From Arion vulgaris (Eukaryota > Mollusca > Gastropoda > Stylommatophora > Arionidae), in the NCBI GenBank assembly GCA_020796225.1, contig CM036754.1:68006000-68069999 (forward strand): a stretch of DNA of 64,000 bases, in the 5' to 3' direction. The stretch's first letter is position 1, and each line of letters starts with the position of its first letter. The notes beneath the pieces were generated by a model, which saw only the letters and a program-made list of their open reading frames with translations, searched no databases and was not told where the DNA came from. The translations under genes and the position numbers were made by a program. This document shows positions 21,256 through 33,265 of the stretch, piece by piece.

Positions 21256-21329
21256 GATAGGTCTCTTACTTGAAGGTGAATACTTTGATCTACTAAACTT
21301 ATATATAGACACTGACCACAATGCGGTAG

Positions 21330-21720
21330 TTATGATGGGCACGTTGGGCAGAACATGTGGCGCGAATGCCGGATTGCAGAATACCCAAACGACTCTTTTA
21401 TGGTGAGCTGCATAGCCGTAAACGCTCACATGGTGGTCAGAAAAAGCTATTCAAAGACACACTGAAGAACTCGATGAAATCCTTTGGCATAGATGTCGAC
21501 AACTGGGAGAATGTTGCTCAAGACAGATCAGCCTGGCGCACACTTCTTCGACACGGTTCTTCGAGGCAGGTAGAGCAGCACGGATGGAACAAAAGCATCA
21601 AAATAGAAAGGCAGTAAAACTCCACATAAGTGCAAGTATACCTTGCCCAAACTATACAAGAACATTTCAAGCCCGTATCGGGCTTACTAGTCATCTACAC
21701 ACACACAGACAAACATAACG
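21330..21720 (+). pseudogene. LINE tail with C2H2-finger-like end
   Basis: The plus strand encodes HVARMPDCRIPKRLFYGEL, GGQKKLFKDTLKNSM, DVDNWENVAQDRSAWR, then after a stop or frameshift IPCPNYTRTFQARIGLTSHL and HTHTD. This is the C-terminal tail of RTE-like LINEs that end in a zinc-finger-like C..C...F.ARIGL.SH...H motif. The second finger cysteine is a tyrosine here. It is 5'-truncated. Confidence 0.8.
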
Positions 21721-21959
21721 CAACTACATTCCCTTGGTTGAAAATTGTGTGGTGATCATCACCCGTGATGGACGAGCATCAGTTATGACTATTAGAACAA
21801 ACAAGAAGAATACTAGAGGACAACACAAGATTACAAAAGAAATAATCAAAGTCAATAAACTAAGAGATGTCAACACACAAGAATCATATCTGAAAAGAAT
21901 CCCCGACAATTTTGATAGACTACCTAAAGCAAATTTTATCAGAACGATTTGATGGCCAA

Positions 21960-22395
21960 TACTATGTTACCAGTGTCAAACATGACAAATAACAGCGATA
22001 AGGAAAATCATAACGACGGAGATGAGATGCCTTGCAAGATCTGAAGGAGTGACAATAAGAGACAAAATTAGAAATGAAGAAATCATTAGAAAATTGAATG
22101 TGAAACCAGTCATGCAATTCATAAAAGAACAACAGATTAAATGGTTTGGACACCTGACAAGAATGCTCTGGTATCGACTACCACAGAGAGCCGCACAGGA
22201 AAAAATTATAGCTACTACAGAGCAAGACCACGCAAAAGATGGAGCTACATCATCAAGAGCAGCCTTAAGAAAATGAAAAACATATTACAAAGTGCCTTAG
22301 GACAAGCACACGCAAGATCACTAACCCCCCCCACTTACTATACAGATGAAAATGATGGAAGAGAAGAAGAAGCCTTAAAGAAAACAAATCAGTAG
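21960..22395 (+). pseudogene. LINE 3' tail
   Basis: Frame pieces include MRCLARSEGVTIRDKIRNEE, QQIKWFGHLTRM, RPRKRWSYIIKSSLKKM and ALGQAHARSLT. This is a complete tail of another RTE-like element, with frameshifts. It precedes the N-terminal RT fragment at 22400-23100 in the same orientation. Confidence 0.75.
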
Positions 22396-23105
22396 AAAAA
22401 GAATATACAATATTTAAGAGAACCATGTTAGAAGCAGCCAAAGAAACACGCAAAACAGTAAAATACAGAGTTACGAGACCATAAATAACAACTAAGAAAT
22501 GACTAAGTAAAATAGTGGTAGAGGAGAGAAAACGTAGATACAACACATGGGCAAAAGCAAAAAACACAACAACCTTTCTGAGTACAGAACATCATTGAAA
22601 ACAAGCCAAAGAGGTTATAAAGTAGGCTAAATACAAGCACTGCAAGATTATGGGGAAACATTTAATTCAGACTACAAAAGTTCAACGAGAAAGTTCTGTA
22701 AGTAAATTAAAGCCATGCAGGATAAAAAAGAACAATATGCTTCAACTGAAATTATTAATGATGAAAATGGACATGCTCTAAAATGAAAAAAAGATATAAT
22801 GAACAATTGGCAGTAATACTTTAACGAACTCCTGAACCTACAGCAAGAGGACCAACTCAACACCCAAGACCACACAGTAAACCTAACTACAGAGTTTAGA
22901 AACAAGTATAACACTATCAGAGATTAGAAATGCGGTAAACATGGCCCCATCTAACAAAACACCAGACCCTATCCCTGCCGACCTACTCAAACTCAAAGCA
23001 ACTACAGAGAACGGAATATGCTGGCTACACAGAATATTCAACCAAGTCTGGAACATACAAGAAACACTTGTTGGGCACTCACTGCAGACATGGTCATAAG
23101 AATTC
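22396..23105 (+). pseudogene. LINE region upstream of and entering the RT domain
   Basis: Fragments read AAKETRKTVKYRVTRP, EERKRRYNTWAKAKNTTTF, AMQDKKEQYASTEII, then EIRNAVNMAPSNKTPDP and IPADLLKLKA. The last is the RT entry block (EI..A....K.PG.D.IP.ELLK). It contains many stops. The sequence ends at 23105 before the catalytic YADD region. Confidence 0.75.
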
Positions 23106-23139
23106 AGGCTACTGTACGGAAGTGAAAATACGAGTATGT

Positions 23140-23442
23140 ATGTCTGTGTGCAAAGACTTGTCCAGTACACTAGTGGCACACCCATAAGTATTTCTGTATG
23201 CACAAACTCTTTCAGCACACTTGGTACACATACATAAGTATTTATGTATGCACAAACTCTTTCAGCACACTTGGTACACACCCATATTTCTGTATGCACA
23301 AACTCTTTCAACACACTTAGTACACACACATAAGTATTTATGTATGCACAAACTCTTTCAGCGCACTTGGTACACACCCATAGGTATTTCTGTATGCTCA
23401 TCCAGCACACACCCATAAGTATTTCTGTATGCACAAACTCTT
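23140..23442. repeat. ~50-bp minisatellite, 5-6 copies
   Basis: Units of acataagtatttctgtatgc then acaaactctttcagcacact and tggtacac. A further partial unit appears at about 24430-24465, beyond the GC-rich insertion. Confidence 0.88.
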
Positions 23443-24428
23443 TCTCTCTCCCTCGGTCGTTCTTTTCCGGCCATTGTTATCATTCTTCTTGTGATATATA
23501 AACAGCTGTTGAAAAGAAATCGTTTTACTTCACACCGTTCAGTACCATTTGGAGCTCTAGTGCTTGTCCTTCGGAGAAGTGTCCGATTTCAACAGCGTTT
23601 ACTGGGTTCGCTCTCCGTCAGCCTTTGACTGTCCCCAGCCAACCTGCAAGGCAGCAGGTTGCTATTTTCTTTAGGGTAGCGACCCTTAGATGACCTACCG
23701 TCCCCAGCTGTTGAGCGTCATCTGCCAGAAAACCTGTCTTTTTCTGGACTACTTGGTTTTTGTACGGTTTTCTCCGCTACCCTTTTATTGTCCCAAATCA
23801 AACTCCAAGGCAGCAGTAGTTCTCTGCGAGCGGAAACGCGCACTGGATTCAACCTCTGCTGGGCTTTCCAGTTTTTCTGCACACTTGGGTGGTCGGCTCA
23901 CCATCGCGCCTGCCACGCCCTTTCTTCGCTACACCTTCAGCGCCGTGCACGTCTGCCCAGCGGTGGGCCCACCCATGCATCATCCGCGATCGGTCTGCCC
24001 TGGTTTCTGCCTCACCGTGCTCACATTTATCGCTAGGCTGTCCGAACCCGGGCCCCCACCTCAGGGCTCCGAGTTTCACCCTATGTGAGCCCATGTGCAA
24101 CTCATTTCGGGTCCAAGTTTTGCTCTGTGCGGGCCCACGTCTCTTCTCTGGATGCACCCCTCTTCCCTTTATGGCCATCCGCTTATCTTTTCTGCCATCG
24201 GCCGGGAGAGACGAGCATTAAGTCACTCTGGGATTCCGCTCGTCTGTGTTGCGAGCGGATCCCATCCAACGTGACTACGTCTGCATCTCTGCTACCACCA
24301 GAGTAGCTCTCCCTCGTTCCCAACCCTCTAAGCCAGACCGGAACCAATGTCTGTTACCAGGGTCAAAACGAGGAGGTGGGGTAGGATATTGATTAGTGCC
24401 AGCACAATAATCCTGGCGCGCCTTGACC
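23443..24428. mobile_element. GC-rich ~1-kb dispersed repeat
   Basis: This block interrupts the 50-bp array. The phrase cacaaactc occurs at both edges, consistent with a duplication although the array unit also contains it. The block is clearly richer in G+C than its surroundings, especially 23800-24320. Its first 220 bp match 14228-14465 and its last 130 bp match 42381-42530 (accagagtagctctc, ccagggtcaccacgaggagg, gtgccagc...cctggcgc). Long open frames occur on both strands (109-132 residues) but no protein family is recognised. It may be the 5' region of a retroelement. Confidence 0.6.
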
Positions 24429-24469
24429 CCACAAACTCGTACACTTGGTACACACCCATAATTATTTTT

Positions 24470-25230
24470 CCTCTATTAAAGCAAATATATTCTAAAAATA
24501 GAACGGATGAGTTTTCCCAGCAGATGTACTTAACCAGCACTGTTCAACCAGAGCCAACTATAAACTACTGGGCCTTCGGGCTCAAGTAAGAATTGTGGAA
24601 AATCAGACCCCAACTACACCACATGACCTCGCATTCCAGTATTGGTGTATATAGACGAATTCATTTTAAAATCAACACAAAATGCTAACTCGAAGTCATA
24701 TTATGCAACAAGTTAAGTTTAACAATAAGGAATATAAATATTATATATATTTTTCACCAATAAATAACCATAGACTCACAGAATTGAGTAAAATTGCAAA
24801 AGAGTGCAGTGTTCTATCAAACATCTGTAATTTCCAGATCCCTTTTCTTATCTAGGTCAGGGAATACCCGGCCAGTTGTCTGGCCTGTGCTAGAGCCTGG
24901 CTGTGGTTCAACACAGCGCATATCTTTTACGTTCCTGCTATGGCTATTTGACTACACTCAATCAGAATGTCAAGAAACAAAATTATCTCAGAAAACATGG
25001 CATGTTTCTAACTTTTTTCTTTGCACTCCCATGAACACTGTCTTCAAGCTTTTGCAATATTGTTTCCTTTCGTAAAAATGCTTTTTCAGTGGAGAAATTC
25101 CGACATCTCAACTCATTCCTTCAAGCTAATAACATATCTGAGCCGACTCTGCTTTGAGAGACCGACTACCAAGGAGTGGGAGCAGACAGTTTCAGCAGCA
25201 ATCTGGTTTATTCTTCTAAACTGATATTTC
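24470..25230. other. unassigned sequence
   Basis: Apart from ccagagccaactataaactactgg at 24550, repeated at 45549, no element or exon is recognised. Confidence 0.4.
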
Positions 25231-25236
25231 CACTTC

Positions 25237-26180
25237 ATGTCATCATCATCATCATCAGGTGCCGTCTCCACATCAAAGCTTAGCTGCAATGAATCTCCAG
25301 CATCCTCTGTCTTTCGCCTTGGTGTTGCACACTGTCAGACTGTAACCTGTCCATTTTTTAAAGTTTCCCTCCCGCTTATCTCTCGGTCTTCCCCCTCTGG
25401 TAAATATTTTATCATGGTGTCACCTTTTTATGTGCCCAAAATACTTTACTTGTCTGAATTTTATTTCTCTTAATAATTGTTTCTTCATGCCCAGTTTGCT
25501 TAAAACTTGTTTATTTGTCTGTTTTTATGTCCATAAAACTCTGCCTATTCTATATATCATCTCAAATGCATCAATTCTGTCTTCTAACTGCTTGTTCATT
25601 GTCCATGTTTCGAGCCATACATTAATATAGGATATATATCGCATTTGATCATTCTCATTTTTAGCCTGTTTGTAATTTGTTTGGATGTCAGTAACTTTCT
25701 CATACTATTGAAATTATCCTTGGCCATTCCTCTTCTCTTTTTAATTTCTTATACATCTGATCGTATCATCTGACCGAGATATAAGAAACTTTTACTTGAT
25801 GTAGTAATTCTCCGTGTATTTTTATATTCATTTTAGGTTTCTCCATTTCCTTGTTGATTATCATAGTTTTTGTTTTCTGCATGTTAATGTCTAATCCATA
25901 TTCCTTGCTAGTTTTGTCCAATTGGTCCACTAGTTCTTGTAGATCTTGTTCACTTTCTGCTAACCCAAAACTCTGTCATCTGCATATCTTAAGTTGTTTA
26001 TTATTTTCCATTGATCTTGAGTCCTGGCATTCCCTCTAGTTGTTTGAAGATTTTTTCTGTGTAGATGTTAAATAGGCTTGGTGACAGAATGCATCCTCGT
26101 CTCACTCCTCTCTTTATGTCTATGTATGGAAAGAGCTATTTTCATATTTTATTACTGCTGTCTGTTCTCAGTATATGTTA
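25237..26180 (-). pseudogene. LINE (RTE-like) reverse transcriptase, C-terminal half
   Basis: The minus strand, read with frameshifts, gives GVRRGCILSPSLFNIYTEK (RT motif 4), a LRYADD catalytic motif near 25985, INMQKTKTM, a YPILMYGSKHGQ motif and a KYFGHIKRH tail, ending near 25237 beside a (cat)n run. It is the catalytic and post-RT part of one element without its endonuclease. Confidence 0.82.
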
Positions 26181-26189
26181 CTTAGTCTG

Positions 26190-26690
26190 TTCTCAGTCTG
26201 ATATCATCCCCATCTAGGCCTACTTCATCTGTACTAACTACAAAATGTGTGCAACAATTATTCATCAGTATCGGTTGCCGTGTTGGATTAAAAACATAGC
26301 TAAATGTCAACATAACTACACTTTTGATTCTGAATGGGAGGATCAGTATCGGTATTGAATTTGTAAAAAAGCAAATCAGTGTGAGCCTATAGATGTTCAG
26401 TACATTTCTGTATTAGCTATCTCCAAGTACTAGCAGTAGAACACAAAGTTTAGTTACCCATCTTCACTTGGGTGACTGGAGAACTGACTATACATGGAAT
26501 AGAACTGTTCCAGTGGTCTACAAGTCCAGACCACCAGTAAATGATATGTATACATTGGTTCATTATGTGTTTGTGTATGCTACCCACCTATAGTAGTGTC
26601 CTGTTGTTATCTTGTCTGTTTACCTTCAACTTTTACTTCTAGAACGGTTCTCATGACAATAGGAGATTAGTGGAGGACTTCTTTCTTTTC
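26190..26690. other. unassigned sequence
   Basis: No element or exon recognised. The last 60 bp lead into the 70-bp array. Confidence 0.35.
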
Positions 26691-28430
26691 TCTAATCCTG
26701 TTTTGTCTCACAATGTCAGGATAAGAAGAGATTTCTAGAACAGGTGTTTGTGTGCGCTTCTCTAATCCTGTTTTGTCTCACAATGTCAGGATAAGAAGAG
26801 ATTTCTAGAACAGGCATTTGTGTGCGCTTCTCTAATCCAGTTTTGTCTCACAATGTCAGGATAAGAAGAGATTTCTAGAACAGGCATTTGTGTGCGCTTC
26901 TCTAATCTGGTTTTGTCTCACAGTGTCAGGATAATAAGAGATTTCTAGAACAGGCATTTGTGTGCGCTTCTCTAATCCAGTTTTATCTCACAATGTCAGG
27001 ATAATAAGAGATTTCTAGAACAGGCATTTGTGTGCGCTTCTCTAATCTGGTTTTGTCTCACAATGTCAGGATAAGAAAAGATTTCTAGAACAGGCATTTG
27101 TGTGCGCTTCTTTAATCCAGTTTTGTCTCACAGTGTCAGGATAAGAAGAGATTTCTAGAACAGGCATTTGTGTGCGCTTCTCTAATCCTGTTTTGTCTCA
27201 CAATGTCAGGATAAGAAAAGATTTCTAGAACAGGCATTTGTGTGCACTTCTCTAATCTGGTTTTGTCTCACAATGTCAGGATAAGAAGAGATTTCTAGAA
27301 CAGGCATTTGCTTGCGATTCTCTAATCTGGTTTTGTCTCACAGTGTCAGGATAAGAAGAGATTTCTAGAACAGGCATTTGTGTGCGCTTCTCTAATCCTG
27401 TTTTGTCTCACAGTGTCAGGATAAGAAATGATTTCTAGAACAGGCATTTGTGTGCGCTTCTCTAATAATGTTTTGTCTCACAATGTTAGAATAAGAAGAG
27501 ATTTCTAGAACAGGCATTTGTGTGCGCTTCTCTAATCATGTTTTGTCTCACAATGTCAGGATAAAAAGAGATTTCTAGAACAGGCATTTGTGTGCGCTTC
27601 TCTAATCCTGTTTTGTCTCACAATGTCAGGATAAGAAGAGATTTCTAGAACAGGCATTTGTGTGCGCTTCTCTAATCTGGTTTTGTCTCACAGTGTCAGG
27701 ATAAGAAGAGATTTCTAGAACAGGCATTTGTGTGCGCTTCTCTAATCTGGTTTTGTCTCACAATGTCAGGATAAGAAGAGATTTCTAGAACAGGCATTTG
27801 TGTGCTCTTCTCTAATCCAGTTTTGTCTCACAATGTCAGGATAAGAAGAGATTTCTAGAACAGGCATTTGTGTGCGCTTCTCTAATCTGGTTTTGTCTCA
27901 CAATGTCAGGATAAGAAGAGATTTATAGAACAGGCATTTGTGTGCGCTTCTCTAATCCTGTTTTGTCTCACAATGTCAGGATAAAAAGAGATTTCTAGAA
28001 TGTGCTTTTGTGTGTGCTTCTCTAATCTGGTTTTGTCTCACAGTGTCAGGATAAGAAGAGATTTATAGAACAGGCATTTGTGTGCGCTTCTCTAATCCTG
28101 TTTTGTCTCACAATGTCAGGATAAGAAGAGATTTCTAGAACAGGCATTTGTGTGCGCTTCTCTAATAATGTTTTGTCTCACAATGTCAGGATAAGAAGAG
28201 ATTTCTAGAACAGGCATTTGTGTGCGCTTCTCTAATCCAGTTTTGTCTCACAGTGTCAGGATAAAAGAGATTTCTAGAATGTGCTTTTGTGTGTGCTTCT
28301 CTAATCTGGTTTTGTCTCACAGTGTCAGGATAAGAAACGATTTCTAGAACAGGCGTTTGTGTGCGATTCTCTAATCTGGTTTTGTCTCACAGTGTCAGGA
28401 TAAGAAAAGATTTCTAGAACAGGTTTTGTG
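26691..28430. repeat. 70-bp minisatellite, ~25 copies
   Basis: The unit is tctaatcctgttttgtctca, caatgtcaggataagaagag, atttctagaacaggcatttg, tgtgcgcttc. Copies are very alike. Variation concentrates at bases 7-10 of the unit (cctg, ccag, ctgg, aatg, catg) and at caatg versus cagtg. Two units four apart (near 28000 and 28280) share the rare change tgtgcttttgtgtgtgc, pointing to a block duplication. Confidence 0.97.
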
Positions 28431-28539
28431 TCAGCTTCATAAACAGTTTTTGTCACCTCTGAGGCCTCCTTTTGCGTGATAACAGAGGCGAAGAAAACAC
28501 TGTTTATGATTGATGAAACTACCCAAAAATGTGTCTAAA

Positions 28540-28790
28540 AAGTGAAATGTCTTGACTTCATTGCACTGGGCTTCCATATATGGCCCCATCCCTCTCTGCA
28601 GACATGGAATATCACCTGCTGAGCGTTGTACAAAGCATAAACTCTGTAGCTCCAGCAAAATACACTACGGATCTCCGGAAAAAATTCACATCTGATCTGA
28701 ATGATGCAATCTGGATTCAAACTCACAACCTTCCAAACGTAAGGCAAAAGTCTTAACCCCTTTGCCACATCAACTCTACACTTTGAAGTT
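28540..28790 (-). mobile_element. tRNA-derived SINE (family E), copy 2
   Basis: It matches 11163-11412, sharing ccctctctgcagacatgg and gtagctcc. The minus-strand head is gagttgatgtggcaaagggg, followed by gtttgaatccag as B-box. Confidence 0.7.
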
Positions 28791-28799
28791 CTTCACTGT

Positions 28800-29680
28800 T
28801 TATTTGGATGTTAGGTGAGCCTTTTGCTTTGTCCGTTGACATTATTTTTGTTTTTGTGCATTTAAATATAGATGTTGATCTTTGCTATGTTTCTTGGTCA
28901 TCATGATTAGGTTTTCCAAACCCTCTTTGCTAGTGGATAATAATACTGTGTCATCTGCATATCTAAACTCTGGTATGGATTTGCCGCCTATAGTGAAAGG
29001 GTTGTAATTCACATAGTTGGCATCGTCTTTTACATTCCTCATAATGTTCTCCGTATATATGTTGAATAAGTATGGGGACAAAATACATCCCTGTCTTACC
29101 CCTTTTGAATCTCGAACCATTCAGCTATTTCATCTTCTATTTTAATGGTGGCCTGTTGTTCGTGGTATAGAGATTCTATGAGTTGTATTATGTGTGTTGG
29201 AAAATGCATGTCCTTCATGATGTTCCACATTTTCTGGTGGTGTATATTGTCGAAAGCCTTGCTATAGTCTTAACTAAACTGGTGAAGCATGCATGCAGGT
29301 CTACGTTGTATTCTCTGCATTTTTGAAAGAGTCTCATGCTGCAAATATGGTCTATAGTATCTCTTCTGAAACCTGCTTGTGCTTCATCTTCTAATTTTTG
29401 TTCCATTCTCTTCATGATGATTTTTAGTAGGATTTTGCTGGCATGACTTATTAGGGCAATAGTTCTGTAGTTGGTGCATAGTTTCCCTTCTTTGGAATAG
29501 GTATAAATACTGATCTTTTCCATTCCTTTGGCCAGGAGAAGCTATTCCATATCTTTGTGCACAATTTATGATATACCTGAACACTGGCCTCCCCGCCTGC
29601 TTGAATCAATTCCGCTGGTATATTGTCACATGCTGGTGACTTTCCTCGCTTCAGACTTTTGATGGCTAACATGGGCTCTG
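28800..29680 (-). pseudogene. LINE (RTE-like) reverse transcriptase domain
   Basis: On the minus strand, in order: AIKSLKRGKSPACDNIPAEL (RT entry), WPKEWKRSVFIPIPKKG, NYRTIALISHASKILLKII, EAQAGFRRDTIDHI, SKGVRQGCILSPYLFNIY, and FRYADDTVLLSTSKEG with the catalytic YADD. The fingers and palm blocks of RT are thus all visible across about 880 bp. At least two frameshifts separate three frames. It lacks the endonuclease and tail. Confidence 0.9.
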
Positions 29681-29684
29681 GTTA

Positions 29685-30110
29685 TGTCTCTTCGCTATCT
29701 GTTATTATCATATGTGGATTTTTAGATGTGTCTTCATTCATGTTTCTGCAGTACTCATGCCATCTTTCTTTTCTGTTAGTGTTTTGGCATTATTATCGTT
29801 TATGACTTGTATTGATGGGCTGAAGTCACATGTCATTAAATTAAATGTATGACTTCTACAACAAATACTAAAATCGCAAATAATATGTGTATGTTTGACA
29901 GTCAAACAGTTGGCTAACTACTACAACAACAAGTACTACATAATTCTTCAACGACAACTGACAATGTCTGTATGCCTAACTAGGAAACTGTTGGCTGACC
30001 TATCACAATGTTCACCTCTACACATCAAATTACTATGTGTATGTAGATAACACAATTATCTTAAGCAAAGACAAATCAGGCTTGACTTCAGACAACTACC
30101 ATAACATTCA
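29685..30110. other. unassigned sequence
   Basis: Directly upstream (in minus orientation) of the RT fragment; it may include its eroded 5' part but I could not read protein motifs. Confidence 0.35.
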
Positions 30111-30117
30111 GTTTCAG

Positions 30118-30950
30118 TGTTAACAGACAACCATACATAGTTTCTGGAGGTGAACAGACAAACAACATAACATATAGTTTCTGGTAGTGTTGAACAGACA
30201 AACAACATAACATATAGTTTCTGGTAGTGTTGAACAGACAAACAACATAACATATAGTTTCTGGTAGTGTTGAACAGACAAACAACATAACATATAGTTT
30301 CTGGTAGTGTTGAACAGACAAACAACATAACATATAGTTTCTGGCAGTGTTGAACAGACAAACAACATAACATATAGTTTCTGGCAGTGTTGAACAGACA
30401 AACAACATAACTTTCAGTTTCTGGCAGTGTTGAACAGACAAACAACATAACATATAATTTCTGGCAGTGTTGAACAGACAAACAACATAACTTTCAATTT
30501 CTGGCAGTGTTGAACAGACAAACAACATAACATATAGTTTCTGGCAGTGTTGAATAGACAAACAACATAACTAGTTTCTGGCAGTGTTGAACAGACAAAC
30601 AACATAACATATAGTTTCTGGCAGTGTTGAACAGACAAACAACATAACTTTCAGTTTCTGGTAGTGTTGAATAGGCAAACAACATAACATATAGTTTCTG
30701 GCAGTGTTGAAAGCAAACAACATAACATATAGTTTCTGCAGTATTGAATGACAAACAACATAACATATAGTTTCTGATGCAGTGTTGAATAGGCAAACAA
30801 CATAACATATAGTTTCTGGCAGTGTTGAACAGACAAACAACATAACATATAGTTTCTGGCAGTGTTGAACAGACAAACAACATAACATATAGTTTCTGGT
30901 ACTACTGAACAGACAAACAACATAACATATAGTTTCTGGTAGTGTTGAAC
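30118..30950. repeat. 40-bp minisatellite, ~20 copies
   Basis: The unit is acagacaaacaacataacat followed by atagtttctggtagtgttga. The left units carry ggtagtg and the right ones ggcagtg. Because the total is not a multiple of three per unit, three overlapping minus-strand frames stay open (NYMLCCLSVQHCQK repeats), which is an artefact. Confidence 0.96.
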
Positions 30951-31229
30951 AAGTTCAAAGACTGTAATTATGTTTTCATTAATTTCAAAACAGATGTCAA
31001 TTGTTTAATAAAAATCACAATCTCCCAAACTTGGGGAACATACATAAGTATTGACTATTCCCAGTAGATGGTAATTTATGTATGCTGATGGTTCCAGTTG
31101 CTTGATAATTATTTAAACACTTATAGGTGACAGGGGGTATAATCATGCCAAGTTTGATTTCAAATTTCTGCAGTTCAAGTATATCTGCTTTATCAATCAG
31201 TCTCTTGATCATGATGTTTATCATCTATA

Positions 31230-31735
31230 ACTAGTTGTCCTTGAGCAACAGCAATGTCTTCTAACCCCCTCTCCTTCACTGTACATAATACACTCCACAA
31301 CAGCAACTACTTTCCCATCCCGCTTGTCTGCTCTCTGATATCCACACAATATACTGCATGTTCACCACTATATATCTATCTATCTATCTAAAACTCTGGT
31401 TGTTAGAAGCATCTGTAGAAGTCATACTAATAGTTCACTCAATGGGGGGAGCAGCAGGAAATCAATTAATCAATCAAATACACAATTGAAATAAATGCAA
31501 AATGGTAAGTTGTTTTAAAATAAAATATATGAAGCTAAAGTCATGAAAGATGTTCAGTATAGTTTCTATATCCTGGAATAGATGACACACACAGTTCAGA
31601 ACAATAGTTGACCAAACATAGGGTAATGCTACTCAAATAGAATATATCTAGATCATGTTTTCAGGAGTATCTCAAGTGTTAGAGATGTGACAGTATTAGA
31701 GTTAAACATTTGAATGTGAGATAGACGTGTGTTAC
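31230..31735. other. unassigned sequence
   Basis: Only a short (tcta)n run near 31375 was noticed. Confidence 0.35.
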
Positions 31736-31737
31736 CA

Positions 31738-32030
31738 AGGTTCATAAGGGAAGCAAAGAATTGGTACACTGCCACCTACAAGGTATGTTGTAAGAGGCAA
31801 CTGAGGTAGGGACCTAGGAAAGCTACTATAGCAAATAAAAAGTGCAGCAGAAATTGAATGTGCTGGCCTACTTGTAGTCGCATAACTGGCACAATGTACA
31901 ATCACTCTTAGGATAAGATTGTATACAGATCACAAAGAGTGGTTTAACAAGTGATCAATATGAAGCGTTGGAAAAAGAAGACTAAGATCAGAAAAAGTGG
32001 TTTAACCAGTGGTCGATATGGAGTATTCAG
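31738..32030 (+). mobile_element. SINE family A with duplicated 3' end
   Basis: Blocks gcaaagaattggtac, gtaagaggcaactgaggtagg, aaattgaatgtgctggcctac and gatcaatatgaagcgttgg follow the family A order. The last about 50 bp (agtggtttaac..gtgatcgatatgga) are present twice, at 31937 and 31991. Confidence 0.75.
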
Positions 32031-32034
32031 AAGA

Positions 32035-32480
32035 ATGTGAATTGTTATTTTGTCTTACATGACTTTGAGTGGAATTGATTGTTAGTTATTTGTCTTACTA
32101 GCTGGACTTTCTATGAGTTGGTGAATTGAGTTGTAGTTAGTTTCTACTAGCTGACTTCAGTTGGGAAGAGTTAGTTTGTCTTACTATGGATTGAGTTGGT
32201 GAATTGATTGTTAGTTGTCTACTAGCTGACTTTCTGGTTGAATGAGATTAGTTATTTGTCTTCATGACTTCTATTGGTAATGAATTGTTATTAGGTCTAT
32301 AGCTGATTATGATTGGTGAATGATTTTTTTGTCTAAGTGGACTTTCTGAGTTGGTGAATGGATTGTAGTAGTTAGCTGCTTTGGTTGGAAGGAGATTGTT
32401 ATTAGTTGTCTTACATGACTTTAGAGTTGAATGAGATTTTAGTTATTTGTTACAGTGATAGTTGGTGAATTAGATAATCT
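32035..32480. repeat. degenerate ~57-bp tandem repeat
   Basis: Units combine gttagttatttgtcttacta, gctggactttctg and agttggtgaattga. About eight copies, nearly every one with small deletions. Confidence 0.8.
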
Positions 32481-32837
32481 GTTCTAGCTGTACAGATTGA
32501 GTCTGCCACAAGTGTTTCTGCTCTTTGACATTTCAAGTATTACTCTAACCTCTAAGACACACCAACACACAATAATCACTCTATTTTCATGATCAAAACT
32601 CAAAAGAACATATTTAAATGCAACAGCAGATCTGGATGTCTCCAAATCAAGTGTTCTATCTACACTGTCAGCTCTGCTTGCTATGACTATTGCTATACAT
32701 ATGAAACAATGAATAGAAAAAAGAGAAAAATTAATATAAATGTTCATGATAAGTTGCAGCCCTATTTTTGTCTGGGAACAGAAAGGAATAAGAACAAATA
32801 TGTTAGCAGCTAGATTTCAATGAAGTCATATTCTACT

Positions 32838-33265
32838 GTACATCATCATCATTGGCCTCTTTGTCTCAGGAGACAGTAGGTTTTATGTCAAGTAGTTTGT
32901 TCAATGCTGAATCACATCATCTGTTGTGGCTGTAATGGCCTATTCTGGAATAGCAATCCTTGTCACAGTTGCTGCAGTTGAGACTGGAGATTGGATCTGA
33001 TACATAGGATGATCTCTCTGTCCTCCGCGCTATCTATTGCCTGCATATGTGATGGTGTTGTTCTTTTCGAGCCATCCCCCTACTGCAGCTTGCCTGTCTT
33101 TGGCCAACATTTCCCAATTTTCTTTGTCTATGCTGCATGAAGTTAGATCATGCTTGCAGGTGTCAATGAAGCACAGTAATGGGCACCCATGCCGTCTAGT
33201 ACCAGTTGCAAGTTGACCATATAGAAAATCCATTGAGATTCTACCATTTCTGATTGGACTGAACT
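32838..33265 (-). pseudogene. LINE tail with (atg)n 3' end
   Basis: The minus strand gives RNGRISMDFLYGQLATGTRR, GCPLLCFIDTCKHDLTS and DKENWEMLAKDRQAAV, the post-RT tail of an RTE-like element, followed by its 3' region ending near a (cat)n run (atg on the element strand). It is a 5'-truncated copy. Confidence 0.82.

Noticed and set aside
21734..21952. Plus-strand frame starting MVENCVVIITRDGRAS, vaguely like LSM8 (VxVITxDGR)
   Set aside because: Only about seven positions agree, the Sm fold does not continue, and the sequence lies between two LINE tails where a LINE 3' region is expected.
23849..24178. 109-residue basic protein on the minus strand in the GC-rich block
   Set aside because: High G+C makes long frames common; frames of similar length overlap it on the plus strand and no family is recognised.
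30056..30923. Overlapping repeat-containing frames of 74-157 residues
   Set aside because: They read the 40-bp array in three frames at once.
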